Assembly: GCA_902461565.1 (NCBI GenBank)
Contig: CABPYL010000001.1
Location: forward strand, 82,287-146,286
DNA: 64,000 nucleotides
Origin: an uncultured Porphyromonadaceae bacterium
Lineage (GTDB): Bacteria; Bacteroidota; Bacteroidia; Bacteroidales; Muribaculaceae
Direction of reading: 5' to 3'
The notes beneath the pieces were generated by a model. The model saw only the letters and a program-made list of their open reading frames with translations. It searched no databases and was not told where the DNA came from. Below, in pieces: positions 1 through 9,651 of the stretch. The position numbers and the translations under genes were made by a program. Each line of letters starts with the position of its first letter. Within the stretch, counting starts at the first letter, position 1.

Positions 1-63
1 ATATCCGTGAATTTCGGTACGATAGTTTCCCATCGGCGCCTTTTGTCGGCCGAAATTTTTGAC

Positions 64-110
64 AAAAAGAGGAGGCTGCGTCATAAACCTTTATTACGAC
101 ACAGCCTCCT
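64..110 (-). terminator. Intrinsic terminator after the DUF4855 gene
   Basis: Arms at 70-82 and 98-110 pair over 13 bases with one mismatch (AGGAGGCTGCGTC against GACACAGCCTCCT). Read on the minus strand the hairpin is followed by five T (complement of 64-68). It lies 17 bases beyond the stop of the minus-strand gene that ends at 127. Confidence 0.75.
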
Positions 111-126
111 TGCTGTTTTAATAGTG

Positions 127-1245
127 TCAGTTTCTATCTTTTTTGTTGCCGAGGTTGTTGCGGCGGTTGGCGATGAAATGGCACAGGCGGTCCATAATGG
201 CCTGGTTTTCCGGACTCGGGTTCTGAACCATGTCCAGGAACATATGGCTACCTGTGTAATAGGCGATAGGAGCCTTTGCAAAAACACTGTCGCGCTCGTA
301 GGCGTCGATGTAAGCCTGCATGCGATACTGGCGCGGTAGAACGGTATCCTGAGAGAGTGCGTGCTCGTCGCATTCGAATTCCACACCCATGTTGTGTGCC
401 TTTGCGAATTTTACGGCCTCTGTCAGACGAGAGTCGGGGATATCGTCGTGGAAGAAATGGTTTGGCTGCTGATAGGCGGCATCGAAACCAAGCTCTTCCC
501 ATCGGTCGGCTCCCGGAGCGTTGAAGTAGGGAATCCAGATAAAATCGAGGCCTTTTTCGTGGATGTAGTCTTTGATCTGTTTGGGAAAGTCGTTGGTATG
601 TACCATGTCCTCGTCAATCCAGTAGATTGCGTAGAAGTCGAGGTTGTCATAGTTTCCTTTCTTAAAGCGGTCGCACAGCTGGTCGATGAACCATCGCAAG
701 GCTGTTTTCTGGTCTTCCACATTGTTGAAGTCGAGTTTTTTACCGTCAAGTTCTCCCCAGTCGGTCTGTTTTGCCAAGGGAACGATGGCGGTAAGGGCCA
801 CTTTATGCCTGAAGCCCGGATCGCCTATCTGTTCTTTCTTTTTACCTATAACTTTGTTGAGTGCGTCGAGTGATTTGCCTTTTTCGAAGATGCGGTCCAG
901 ATACCATTCCCATACCTGGCGTGTGGCGTTGATGGAGTCATAGCCTGGCGATAGCTGAGCTCCGCGTCCGTCCTTGAATTCGAGGAACAGATAGCCGTCG
1001 AAAATCCAGTCTTCGGTGCCGTCGGCGAATTTGTGGGTTACATAAGGTTCGAATTGGTCTTCGGTCCAGTCGATACGATGTGCGCCGCCTTGGTAAATCA
1101 GTGCGAGGTCGCGCACTTTGTCATATTTAAGAAATGCTGAATCGACGGCGGTGCTGTCGTTGCCGTCACCTTTCTGGCCGTTGCCGCCGCAGGAAAACAT
1201 GGATGCGGCAAGAGCGATTGCAAGGAATGCTGTGTATTTTTTCAT
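127..1245 (-). CDS. DUF4855 family lipoprotein
   Basis: 372 residues. The N-terminus is a lipoprotein signal with lipobox SMFSC, so Cys19 would be lipidated. A short Gly/Asp/Ser linker follows, then a soluble domain rich in Trp, Tyr and acidic residues that I recognise as DUF4855, a family found beside SusC/SusD loci in Bacteroidales and generally suspected to be a carbohydrate-active TIM-barrel-like protein. No catalytic residues can be assigned. The gene follows the utilization locus on the same strand, but the amylase terminator separates it from GH13, so it is probably its own transcription unit that may share a regulon. The family call is fairly firm; the function is unknown. Confidence 0.75.
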   Translation of the reverse strand: MKKYTAFLAIALAASMFSCGGNGQKGDGNDSTAVDSAFLKYDKVRDLALIYQGGAHRIDWTEDQFEPYVTHKFADGTEDWIFDGYLFLEFKDGRGAQLSPGYDSINATRQVWEWYLDRIFEKGKSLDALNKVIGKKKEQIGDPGFRHKVALTAIVPLAKQTDWGELDGKKLDFNNVEDQKTALRWFIDQLCDRFKKGNYDNLDFYAIYWIDEDMVHTNDFPKQIKDYIHEKGLDFIWIPYFNAPGADRWEELGFDAAYQQPNHFFHDDIPDSRLTEAVKFAKAHNMGVEFECDEHALSQDTVLPRQYRMQAYIDAYERDSVFAKAPIAYYTGSHMFLDMVQNPSPENQAIMDRLCHFIANRRNNLGNKKDRN

Positions 1246-1267
1246 AGTGGATGTTAAGATATTTGCG

Positions 1268-1275
1268 CAAAGTTA
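1268..1275 (-). promoter_or_regulatory. Possible -7 box for the DUF4855 gene
   Basis: On the minus strand the sequence is TAACTTTG, matching the Bacteroidetes -7 consensus TAnnTTTG, 23 bases before the start codon. No clear TTG lies 19-21 bases upstream (the best is TTTCG), so the assignment is weak. Confidence 0.35.
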
Positions 1276-1379
1276 AGAAATTTTATTTGTAAATCTCGAA
1301 AATTTTAAAAGATTTTACAGTTGCTTTCTTAATTTCTTAAATATATCTGATAGGTGTTAGTGCATATGCTCTATGTCGC

Positions 1380-1408
1380 AAAAAGAAGACCCCGGTGCCG
1401 GGGCCTTC
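1380..1408 (-). terminator. Intrinsic terminator after the GH13 gene
   Basis: GAAG and CCCCGG pair with CCGGGG and CTTC around a two-base TG centre (1385-1408). On the minus strand a run of five T follows (complement of 1380-1384). It lies about 40 bases past the amylase stop, between GH13 and the DUF4855 gene. Confidence 0.75.
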
Positions 1409-1448
1409 GATATTGTTGTATTTCTGCAGTAGAGAGGGATGATGACTG

Positions 1449-2873
1449 TTATTCAGCGTACAGGATATATGTTGCAAGTGGTGCAAGTTTTCCTGTGAGC
1501 AAGCCTTTTGCTACTTTGAACTCGTTGCCGCTTACGGCATCGGTGTATTTGCCGTCGGGGAGAGCAGTGGCGAGTTTGATTTTCTGGTCTTTACCGGAGA
1601 AATTTACAAGAGCGGCGCCTTGAGTACCGCGCTCAACCATCCCGACAGCCCCGTTATCGCTGAATTCAAGCTTCTCGGGCTGGCCGCTCATATCGTGGCG
1701 GAACTTGTTGGCTGCCACAACCTGTGGACGCATGAAATCGGCATTGCCGCGGTTGCCTATGCGGTTTGTACCCCAGTAGTTCTCGCGGGTGCTGCCTTCG
1801 GGACGGCTGAAAAACAGAGGACGGCCGGTTGCGCGCGATGTCAGGAATACCCATCCGGCAACAATCTGGTCGTCGGTGAGACCGGCCGATTCGTGGGCGT
1901 TGCAGTAGGTATCGTGGCTCTCGACCCATGTTACAAGAGCCTCGGGTGCCGACGGATGGTGCCAGTCGGCAAGGTCCTCCGCACGGGCATCGCCTTTTTC
2001 AAGCACACTACGCAGAGCGTGGCCGTAGGCACTGGCGGTAAGATCCATGTAATCGTCGTACTCCGTTTCCTTTACGTTGCGGTCCTGAAGTACTTCGCCG
2101 TAGATGTAGAGACTGTCCGGCATAAGCAGCGACAGGCCTTTTACACCTTCGCGGCCAGTGGCTATATCCCAGAAATTGTTGCGCGTGGCTTTGGCGTCCA
2201 ATGGATCGGAGGGGAGGCCGATATGCTTGGCGGTGTCATAGCGGAAGCCGCGGGCGCCGAGGTTGATCAGATCGTTTACGTATTGCAGATAGTAGTATTG
2301 GAAATCGGGATTCTCCGTATTCACGTCGGGCAGACCGCCCATCTTGCCTGTGGTGCACTGGTAGCGGTCGTTGTAGTCAACGATATCATTGAAACCATTG
2401 GCGTGGAACAGGTTCTCGTGTCCTCCGACGGCATTGTCTAGGTCGGGTAGAACAGCGGTGTGGTCTACGGCGGTGTGGTTTGGAAGTACGTCCACAATCA
2501 CGCGTACGCCGTATTTATACGCGCTGTCGCACATTGCCTTGAAGTCGTCGCGGGTACCAAGCATGTAGTTGCCTATCTTCCAGTCGGTGGGCTGATAATA
2601 GTAGTACCATTTACCCATTACGCTGTCGCCGGGTTTACTGAATAGTGCCCGTCCGCCGTTGTCACCTACATAGCAAGCCTGAACCGGGGATGTCTGCACA
2701 AAGTCGTAGCCGGCGTCGGCAATAGCTTTCATATTGTTGGCAATGGTGTCCAGGCTCCATGTCCATGCGTGGAGGATAATCTTGTCCTGTTCGGAAGCTG
2801 CCCTGGGGGCTGCGAACATCGGTGCGGCCATGGCAATGGCTGCAGCAGTACAAAACAGTTTGGTTATGTTCAT
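1449..2873 (-). CDS. Secreted alpha-amylase family enzyme (GH13)
   Basis: 474 residues with a signal peptide ending near AFA-AP (residues 1-22) and no lipobox Cys, so probably periplasmic. All four conserved GH13 regions are present: DVLPNH (128-133), GFRYDTAKH with nucleophile Asp213, YGE with acid/base Glu260, and VESHD with Asp321. The barrel runs from about 30 to 400 and is followed by a small beta domain. The expected activity is hydrolysis or transfer on alpha-1,4-glucans. It is the only alpha-glucan enzyme in the locus. A hairpin upstream (3022-3053) separates it from the SusE/F-like gene, so it may be transcribed by read-through or from its own promoter. A weak -7-like TAACTTAG lies at 2923-2930 inside a 13-base palindrome. 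Confidence 0.9.
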   Translation of the reverse strand: MNITKLFCTAAAIAMAAPMFAAPRAASEQDKIILHAWTWSLDTIANNMKAIADAGYDFVQTSPVQACYVGDNGGRALFSKPGDSVMGKWYYYYQPTDWKIGNYMLGTRDDFKAMCDSAYKYGVRVIVDVLPNHTAVDHTAVLPDLDNAVGGHENLFHANGFNDIVDYNDRYQCTTGKMGGLPDVNTENPDFQYYYLQYVNDLINLGARGFRYDTAKHIGLPSDPLDAKATRNNFWDIATGREGVKGLSLLMPDSLYIYGEVLQDRNVKETEYDDYMDLTASAYGHALRSVLEKGDARAEDLADWHHPSAPEALVTWVESHDTYCNAHESAGLTDDQIVAGWVFLTSRATGRPLFFSRPEGSTRENYWGTNRIGNRGNADFMRPQVVAANKFRHDMSGQPEKLEFSDNGAVGMVERGTQGAALVNFSGKDQKIKLATALPDGKYTDAVSGNEFKVAKGLLTGKLAPLATYILYAE

Positions 2874-3021
2874 TATGTACAGTTTTAAAATATCACAAAT
2901 CAGCCGGGATTTTCCCGACGCGCTAAGTTAGCGATTTTCTTTCATAACAGCGCATTGTAGGCAAGATAAAATTTTAATCGATGCAAAAAAAGAACAGTAT
3001 ATGCCGGACAGGGCAAAATGA

Positions 3022-3053
3022 CAACGGGGCCGAGCGTATGCGCGACCCCGTTG
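3022..3053 (-). terminator. Hairpin after the SusE/F-like gene
   Basis: CAACGGGGCCG (3022-3032) pairs with CGACCCCGTTG (3043-3053) with one mismatch. On the minus strand it is followed by a modest T-rich stretch (TCATTTTG). It probably ends or attenuates the main operon before GH13. Confidence 0.6.
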
Positions 3054-3072
3054 TTGCTATAGATGGTGGATA

Positions 3073-3954
3073 TTATTTTATATATACTTTACGCACAGAT
3101 GTACCGCGACGTTCGATATAAAGACCTTGTTCGGGATTGGCGATTTTCATGCCCTGAAGGGTGTAATACTCTGCGGGGGCGTTGTCTGCTGTTTCAACGT
3201 CGTCTACGCTTGTAGAGGCATCGTATACGGCGAGAATCATGGCTTCGCTGTCGAAAACAAGCACGCCTTCGATAAGGTCGTCGGCGAATGCCATGTTGCC
3301 GTGGCCCTTGCCGGGCATCATGGTGTAGATCTGTCCGGCTTTCATGTCCATAACCTCGGTAGTATATTCGGGGTTCCAGCCATCGGCCGAAATTTTGAAG
3401 GAACAGTCCGCTGTACCGCGGATAACGGCAGACTTATATGTGAATACTTTACCTGTTTCATCAGCAGTGAAGCGGTAGTCGTCTTTGAACTGCCAGCTGT
3501 TGACCTCGCCCACGAAGAAGAGATCCGGGATTATCACTACGGGTTTGTCGCCTCCGCCGTCAGTAGAAATGACAAGTAGCATTTTGTTGGTATCGATAGT
3601 CATGTGATATTTGCCGGCGGGAAGATCCCAGCAGTAATCCGATGTTCCGTATTCCATCGGGTTCTCGCCCACAACCGGGACAGTACCCCAGTCGGGAGCC
3701 ACATAGCGGTGTGCGTTGAACGAATCCCAGTCGTTGGCTTCGGCCAGACGATCGACAAAGCCGAAACTCTTCTTGCTGTCGAAATCGGCGTTATATTCAA
3801 AAACACCGTCGGACGTTTTGTTAAGTTCGATACCAAGAGTGGTATCCCATCCGCCGGCGGGTTCCCCTATGATCCATAGACGGTCGGCAACAACGGCACT
3901 TGCCGATGCGGAAATAGCAAAGACAGCTAATGCTGATAATAATAATTTTTTCAT
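3073..3954 (-). CDS. SusE/SusF-like secreted glycan-binding protein
   Basis: 293 residues with a cleavable signal peptide (about 1-20, ASA-SA) and no lipobox. Two beta-rich modules follow (about 22-135 and 143-235). The first ends in the pattern DLPAGKYHMTIDTNKM, typical of SusE/SusF-type starch-binding modules. After an acidic linker the last 35 residues carry LQGMKIANP and GLYIERRG and end KVYIK, resembling type A C-terminal sorting tails of secreted Bacteroidetes proteins. The gene lies 20 bases after the GH2 stop, so it is in the same operon. The likely role is binding the target glycan at the surface or in the periplasm. Sequence alone does not show whether it binds starch. Confidence 0.7.
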   Translation of the reverse strand: MKKLLLSALAVFAISASASAVVADRLWIIGEPAGGWDTTLGIELNKTSDGVFEYNADFDSKKSFGFVDRLAEANDWDSFNAHRYVAPDWGTVPVVGENPMEYGTSDYCWDLPAGKYHMTIDTNKMLLVISTDGGGDKPVVIIPDLFFVGEVNSWQFKDDYRFTADETGKVFTYKSAVIRGTADCSFKISADGWNPEYTTEVMDMKAGQIYTMMPGKGHGNMAFADDLIEGVLVFDSEAMILAVYDASTSVDDVETADNAPAEYYTLQGMKIANPEQGLYIERRGTSVRKVYIK

Positions 3955-3974
3955 AATGTATGGTTTTAGTTGGA

Positions 3975-6380
3975 TTAGATTTCGATAGAAGCAGACTTGA
4001 GAAGAGGAGATGAGAAATGGATTGTAGCTTTGCTGTTGTCTCCGGTGCGTTGAACGTAGGCCAAAACGCGTCCCGACGAAGCACGTCGTTCGCTGGCCCG
4101 TGGATGCGACATATCGCTGTTACCTGTGCCTTCCAGTCCCAACAGACGTGCATTACCCTCGATACTGCACCTAATCATATTGTCGGCCAACGGCACGGTG
4201 TTGCCATCGCTATCGATTACCTCGACAAGTACGTGAGCCAGCCCATCCTCGTCGGCATCGATGCTCGCACGCAGGGCCGATGGCAATCCGGTGGATACAA
4301 GACGGTCCGTTGCAATAATATTGCCATCCGCATCCAAGGCTTCCACTTCGAGTTTCCCGGTAACAAAAGGCATGTCCCATGCAATGATACCGTTGGAATC
4401 ATCGCGGGGTTTGGTTTCGGCTACCTGTCTGCCGTTGAGAAGCAGCCTGGCCGCCTCGGCATTGGTGTAACATACCACGCGGACTGGGGTTCCTTCCGAA
4501 TAGTTCCACACGGCAGGAGCGTCGATGCTCAGACCCTGGTCTGACGCCGTCTCATAGCTGCCGAGATAGGCTACCGGTTTCTCGCACCATAGCGACGCAC
4601 GGAATTTACCTCGTGGTTTGACAAAACTGCCGAAATCAAGCAAGCCTGTTCCAAGGCCGCGCGAAGGCCAGCGGCCGGCTTCACCGAGATAGTCGGTACC
4701 GGTCCATATAAACTGACCGAAGATATGGTCGTTGTCGCGGACAGCAAGCCATTCGCGGTATCCGTGTCCGTTTTCACTTCCGTAAATAACACGGCCGGGG
4801 TAGAGCTTGTGGTCGATGTCGTAACGGTCTTCGGTGTAATTATAACCTACAATATCTACAGCTTCGGGGTAGGCGGTCTCGTTCGACATCACAACGCCGG
4901 CCAAAGCGCCTGTTACAGGGCGTGAGGTATCGATGTTCCTGACAATGCCTGCAAGACGTTTTGCGATTTCGCCTATGCGCATGGCCGACGGAGCCTCCGG
5001 ATTATATCCGCCGAAGTTCTGCTGGTTGATACGGGCACTGTCCAGCACGGGATGGGAGTAAGGATCGTTGGGATAGTCCACTTCATTACCGATGCTCCAG
5101 AATGCTATTGACGTGTGGTTGCGGTCGCGGCGCACCATATCGGCGACATCGCGCTCTATCCATTCCTCGAAGAAATCGTACGAGCCCTGGAACTGCGGTA
5201 CTCCGCAGTTCCATCCCTCTATCCATTTTCGTTTGGGAAATTCCCATTCATCACTGGCTTCGTCCATAACGAGCAGTCCCAGTTCATCGCAAAGATCATA
5301 TACTACAGGGGCCTGCGGATTATGGCTCATACGGATAGCATTGGTCCCAATGGCCTTGAGGTTCTGCAGGCGACGGCGCCACACGGCCTTTGGCACTACA
5401 GCCCCGAGTACGCCCGCGTCGTGATGAAGACACACACCTTTCACTTTCATGTTTTTGCCGTTGAGGGCAAAACCTTTGTCGGGACTGAACTCCAGAGTGC
5501 GGAATCCTGCACGGCAGTCGGTACCGTCGATACGTTTTCCGTCCTTGTACAGCTCTACCTGTAGGGTGTAGAGGTACGGTGAGTCCAGGTTCCACAGCCG
5601 GGGATTGTTCACGGTCAATGTCATAGTGCCTTTCCCCGATCCTTTTAGCTGTCGGTGTGCTTTTGCTGCGGTTTTTCCGGAAGCATCGACAAGTGATGCA
5701 CGGACATCAAGACGGGATGCGTCATTATCCGGCGCAATGGTTTCGAATTCCACTTCCATGACCGCCTTCGACGGCTTGATGGATGTAGCTTTCCACCCCA
5801 CGCCCCACGGAGCAAGACGGGTTGTACCGCCCGACACGACATAGACATCGCGATAGATGCCTGAGCCTGTGTACCATCGGGAATCGGCTTCGCGTGTATG
5901 GTCCACGCGCACGGCGAGTACGTTTTCTCCACCGTCAGTGCGAAGATAGGGTGTCATGTCATAGTAATGCGAAACGTAACCGTTCGGGCGCTCGCCAAGG
6001 AGATGTCCGTTAAGATATATCTTGCTGCGGTTATACACACCTTCAAAAAGAATATAGTGTATTGGCGCGGTGGTATCGACGACAAAATGTTTGCGATACC
6101 ATCCTGCACCACCTGGAAAATAACCGGTGCACGCATTCAGCGTGGGAGAAGGATAGCTTTCTACACTCCAGTCATGAGGGAGCGTAAGCTGCCGCCACTG
6201 TGAGTCGTCGAAATCCGGACATGCAGGTGCAACAGAATCGTCAGACATGGTAAACAGCCAGCTATCGTTGAACAGCGTTGCGTTGCCAAACGACAGTTGC
6301 GCCTGCGCTTGCGGGAACATGATGCCTGTAAAGCCCAGTACGGCCAGGGCACGTGTGAGAATAGTTGTTATTTTCATCAT
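3975..6380 (-). CDS. Glycoside hydrolase family 2 (beta-galactosidase-like)
   Basis: 801 residues with a signal peptide (about 1-27, AQAQ) and no lipobox. The GH2 architecture is clear: sugar-binding jelly roll (about 30-185), immunoglobulin-like domain (about 190-295), catalytic barrel (about 300-600) and C-terminal beta domains. Acid/base Glu433 sits in SIGNEVD and nucleophile Glu536 in YGSENGH. The expected reaction is release of a beta-linked terminal sugar, most often galactose, but glucuronidase or mannosidase activity cannot be excluded. Only three bases separate it from the GH30 gene upstream, implying joint action: the surface GH30 cuts the chain and the periplasmic GH2 trims the imported pieces. 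Confidence 0.88.
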   Translation of the reverse strand: MMKITTILTRALAVLGFTGIMFPQAQAQLSFGNATLFNDSWLFTMSDDSVAPACPDFDDSQWRQLTLPHDWSVESYPSPTLNACTGYFPGGAGWYRKHFVVDTTAPIHYILFEGVYNRSKIYLNGHLLGERPNGYVSHYYDMTPYLRTDGGENVLAVRVDHTREADSRWYTGSGIYRDVYVVSGGTTRLAPWGVGWKATSIKPSKAVMEVEFETIAPDNDASRLDVRASLVDASGKTAAKAHRQLKGSGKGTMTLTVNNPRLWNLDSPYLYTLQVELYKDGKRIDGTDCRAGFRTLEFSPDKGFALNGKNMKVKGVCLHHDAGVLGAVVPKAVWRRRLQNLKAIGTNAIRMSHNPQAPVVYDLCDELGLLVMDEASDEWEFPKRKWIEGWNCGVPQFQGSYDFFEEWIERDVADMVRRDRNHTSIAFWSIGNEVDYPNDPYSHPVLDSARINQQNFGGYNPEAPSAMRIGEIAKRLAGIVRNIDTSRPVTGALAGVVMSNETAYPEAVDIVGYNYTEDRYDIDHKLYPGRVIYGSENGHGYREWLAVRDNDHIFGQFIWTGTDYLGEAGRWPSRGLGTGLLDFGSFVKPRGKFRASLWCEKPVAYLGSYETASDQGLSIDAPAVWNYSEGTPVRVVCYTNAEAARLLLNGRQVAETKPRDDSNGIIAWDMPFVTGKLEVEALDADGNIIATDRLVSTGLPSALRASIDADEDGLAHVLVEVIDSDGNTVPLADNMIRCSIEGNARLLGLEGTGNSDMSHPRASERRASSGRVLAYVQRTGDNSKATIHFSSPLLKSASIEI

Positions 6381-6383
6381 GAT

Positions 6384-7988
6384 TCAGAGGTCGTAAACGA
6401 TTGTAGTGATACTTTGCGGATCAAGTAGAATCGATTTGGCATCGGTAATGCTTGCTTCCAGAAGCGACTTAGACGTCGAAGTAGTGTATGAGTGAATTTG
6501 AGAAGCATTGAATCCGCCCTCGATGGATGTGTCGATTTTCACCGGTTTCTGACTGCAGTTGGAGTAAACTGCCACAAGGCGTTTTCCGTCAGGGCTTATA
6601 TATGCCGAACCGAAGAAGTTGCGGCTCTCGGCGGTTGCAAGATCTATACGCTTGAATCCCGGGCGGATAAAACGGCTGAAGTTGCCTAAAGCCCAAAGAT
6701 TGAGAGACGGAGCATACGAGCCTTCGCCGTCGAATACAGAGCCGCCCGTGCCGGTTGCCATGTCGAGGAAGATGAGGAGCCAGCGGTTATTGTGCTGGTC
6801 TCGTCCGTCTATGGCCACCCAATAGCTCCAGGAACTCACGTTTGCCACCGTAAGGTCGTTATGGATAACGCGGGTCATATATAAGGCACGTTCCATATCT
6901 GTTGCCGACCCGTGGCCCGGGTATTCGTCGGTATTGTGTCCGTCGCCCAGCATACACCATTCGGTCTGCCATAATTCGAGACCGAACTGCCGGGCTTTGG
7001 CTGCTGCCTTGGCACGTACTTCACGCATACCGTTCCAATCGGTATCGGTCCAGTATGAATGTGCGCCGAAAAGGCGGGGCGCATGACGAAGATCGCCGAT
7101 ATACGATTCGTCGCCTTCGGTCCAGTAGTGTGATGCAATATCGGTCTGGCCGGCCCACTCGCGGTCGCCGTTGAGGTAGTCCCATCGGTCGTTTTCTGCA
7201 AGAAGAATCTGGGTGTCGAGGTTACGCTCTGTCAGCGCTCGGTCGAGTTCCCGCGCCAGCTTTGCCGATTCGGCCACAGTCCACGCGGTACCTTCCTGGT
7301 CGTGTCCGTCCCAGTATACCATTGGTTCGTTGATTGGCGAAATATGAGTGATGTTATAGCCTTCGTCCACGAAGTGGCGGGCTACATCGGCTATATAGTT
7401 GGCAAATGCCGGATATTTCGACGGCATAAGATTTGAATGATCGCCGCGGTCGCTGCGCCCTTGTCCATTGTAGGTCCATTGAACCAGCGGGCTGTTGCTG
7501 AAAAAGACGAATTTTTCTACGCCGGCCTTGCGCGCCTGTTCCATAAAGAAGCGCTGCCCCGTGCATTTGCTCCAGTCAAGTGTTTTGCCGTCGGCTCCCA
7601 TAAAACTTTCGGCGCGGCGATGAACGGTGCTTATGCCCGAAGCATCACCGATTTCGGCAGAGCCGCCGCCAAGATTGACACGCCACATCGACAGACCGAT
7701 GCCTTGAGGTTGTCCGTTCTCGATTTCCTGGCTGAAAAGAAGGTCGGCGATACCCTGGCGCGAGTTGGTCCAGTCGCGTCCCACCCATGCGCACTGCCAT
7801 GCGTCGGAAGCCGAAAAACCGGCAATTGTCTGATATGCGACAGAAGGATTGATGTTCACTGATTTGCCTATTGCGTAGTCCTCGGCAGGACGTCCGGGAT
7901 TCGGTTCCCCCGGATCGTAGGCATTGTCGCTGCAGGAACCAAGAACGGCACCGCAGATGATTAATGCTGAGATATTATGGAGTTTCAT
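6384..7988 (-). CDS. Glycoside hydrolase family 30 lipoprotein
   Basis: 534 residues. The lipoprotein signal has lipobox LGSC (Cys19), followed by Ser-Asp-Asn, which suits surface export in Bacteroidetes. The (beta/alpha)8 barrel starts near 52 (QTIAGFSASDAW); acid/base Glu221 is in SPINEP and nucleophile Glu343 in WQTEW. The C-terminal beta domain (about 435-534) is the side sandwich usual for GH30. Known GH30 activities are beta-1,6-glucanase, beta-1,6-galactanase, xylanase and glucosylceramidase. The pairing with GH2 hints at a beta-galactan or arabinogalactan side chain, but beta-1,6-glucan is equally open. It is 18 bases downstream of SusD. Confidence 0.85.
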   Translation of the reverse strand: MKLHNISALIICGAVLGSCSDNAYDPGEPNPGRPAEDYAIGKSVNINPSVAYQTIAGFSASDAWQCAWVGRDWTNSRQGIADLLFSQEIENGQPQGIGLSMWRVNLGGGSAEIGDASGISTVHRRAESFMGADGKTLDWSKCTGQRFFMEQARKAGVEKFVFFSNSPLVQWTYNGQGRSDRGDHSNLMPSKYPAFANYIADVARHFVDEGYNITHISPINEPMVYWDGHDQEGTAWTVAESAKLARELDRALTERNLDTQILLAENDRWDYLNGDREWAGQTDIASHYWTEGDESYIGDLRHAPRLFGAHSYWTDTDWNGMREVRAKAAAKARQFGLELWQTEWCMLGDGHNTDEYPGHGSATDMERALYMTRVIHNDLTVANVSSWSYWVAIDGRDQHNNRWLLIFLDMATGTGGSVFDGEGSYAPSLNLWALGNFSRFIRPGFKRIDLATAESRNFFGSAYISPDGKRLVAVYSNCSQKPVKIDTSIEGGFNASQIHSYTTSTSKSLLEASITDAKSILLDPQSITTIVYDL

Positions 7989-8006
7989 TGATTGTTCGTA
8001 TTAAGA

Positions 8007-9638
8007 TTATTGCCATCCGGGATTTTGTTCTATACGGCCTTCGGACATTGTTACTTCGTAGAGGGGAACAGGAAAAACCAGATCACGTTCTTCGAGGAAC
8101 GATGTACCCTTGTCCTGGGGCTCGCGCTGGTTTGCGGCCTCTACGGGGTCGGCTGTCGCGCCAAGGTTGTAGCGTACAAATGAACCATTGGGTCCAAAGA
8201 GATTGCAGGCCATTTTTTTGCCGTTGTCGTCGGTCCAGCGGCGGATATCGTAGAGCCGCTGCGATTCTGTGGCGAGTTCGAGACGCCTTTCCAGACGCAA
8301 AGCATCGCGCAGAGCTGTACCCGAAGCTGTTACGTCATCCAGATGCACACGACGGCGCACAAGGTTCAGATTGGTCCGGCAGCCGGGTTCATCGCCGGTT
8401 TCATAACATGCTTCAGCATAAAGCAACAGGACGTCGGCATAGCGAAGGATGGTATAGTTCAGAGGCGATAGATTTTCTTTGTCGAACTTGGCAGGACGAA
8501 GATCGAACGGAATATAATGTTTGCGGCTAACACGACATGATTTATTGTCGGCGGGATTTATGTAGTATGAGCCGTTCTTGTTGCGGTCGCCCTGTTTTTT
8601 CACGAGACCGTCGAAATTTGTTTCGCCGGGAATGGAAGTGGCACCGTTCTTGATTATGGTCCAGGCCAGACGTTCGGTGTCGCCGGCCTCGATGAAAGCG
8701 TTTTCGAGGTTGGAAGTAGGCACTCCCCAGCCCCAGCCATCCATGTCGCCACTGTTGCGGTTACCGCTGATCATTGGGATATTGCCTCCAAGTTTATAGG
8801 TTTCGTCATATATGTTCTGCACTTCGAACAGCGATTCGCGGTTGTTTTCGTAGAGCAGATTCCAGTTCTGTCCGAAATCAGGCATCAGGTCATACTCTTT
8901 GGTGTCGATGAGTTTTTTCAGTGTTGCTTTTGCGTCGTTAAACCTACCGGCATATACCTGTGCCTTGCCGAGCAGACCAAGTGCTGCACCCGATGTGGCG
9001 CGCCCTGTTTCCGATGAGTTCAGTTCGCTGCGGGCAGGCAGATTTTTAGATGCAAAATCGAAGTCCTGCTCTATGAAATCATAGCAGTCGTCGATGGAGG
9101 AACGGGTGATTCCGGCAACATCGTAAGGCATAAGGAAACCGGTAACCAGAGGTACTCCGCCGAAGTTCTTAACAAGCTCAAAATAGAAGTAGCCCCGGAG
9201 AAAACGCGCTTCGGCTATGAGACGGTTTCTGAGGGTTTCGTCCATAGGTATGGACGGAATACGGTCGAGGGCTATGTTGCATTTAAGAATGCCTTTATAG
9301 CGGTATTGCCAGAAATCCGAGATGGAGCCGTTGCTTTGTCCCACACCCATGTAGTGGGCCAGCGAGATATATTCTTCCTGGTTTTGTCCGGTGTTGCCCA
9401 TCCAGTAGTCGTCGGTGCACATGTCGCAAAGAATCCACATTCGTTCGGCAGTCCACCACTGGTAGTCGCTGATAGAGTTGTAGCAGCCGATGATAAACGA
9501 CTGTGCGTCGTCGGCGTTCTGAAAATATGTATCGAGATTCTCCTGGCCGCGTACATCTTCATCGAGGAAGTCCTCGCACGAAGTAGCGAACGTCATAAAG
9601 AAGAGAACCGTAAAAGCTGTCAGTATTATCTTTTTCAT
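8007..9638 (-). CDS. SusD/RagB-family glycan-binding outer-membrane lipoprotein
   Basis: 543 residues. Cys21 in FATSC is followed by Glu-Asp, a lipoprotein export signal. The body is the tetratricopeptide-like helical fold of SusD: an N-terminal half with a YFQNADDA start and the helix pair around YKGILKCNIALDR, and a C-terminal half that includes the RYADVLLLYAEA segment and a terminal IEQNPGW motif. It caps the SusC barrel and binds oligosaccharides. It begins 13 bases after the susC stop. Substrate specificity cannot be read from the sequence. Confidence 0.93.
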   Translation of the reverse strand: MKKIILTAFTVLFFMTFATSCEDFLDEDVRGQENLDTYFQNADDAQSFIIGCYNSISDYQWWTAERMWILCDMCTDDYWMGNTGQNQEEYISLAHYMGVGQSNGSISDFWQYRYKGILKCNIALDRIPSIPMDETLRNRLIAEARFLRGYFYFELVKNFGGVPLVTGFLMPYDVAGITRSSIDDCYDFIEQDFDFASKNLPARSELNSSETGRATSGAALGLLGKAQVYAGRFNDAKATLKKLIDTKEYDLMPDFGQNWNLLYENNRESLFEVQNIYDETYKLGGNIPMISGNRNSGDMDGWGWGVPTSNLENAFIEAGDTERLAWTIIKNGATSIPGETNFDGLVKKQGDRNKNGSYYINPADNKSCRVSRKHYIPFDLRPAKFDKENLSPLNYTILRYADVLLLYAEACYETGDEPGCRTNLNLVRRRVHLDDVTASGTALRDALRLERRLELATESQRLYDIRRWTDDNGKKMACNLFGPNGSFVRYNLGATADPVEAANQREPQDKGTSFLEERDLVFPVPLYEVTMSEGRIEQNPGWQ

Positions 9639-9651
9639 GATTATGGTCTGA

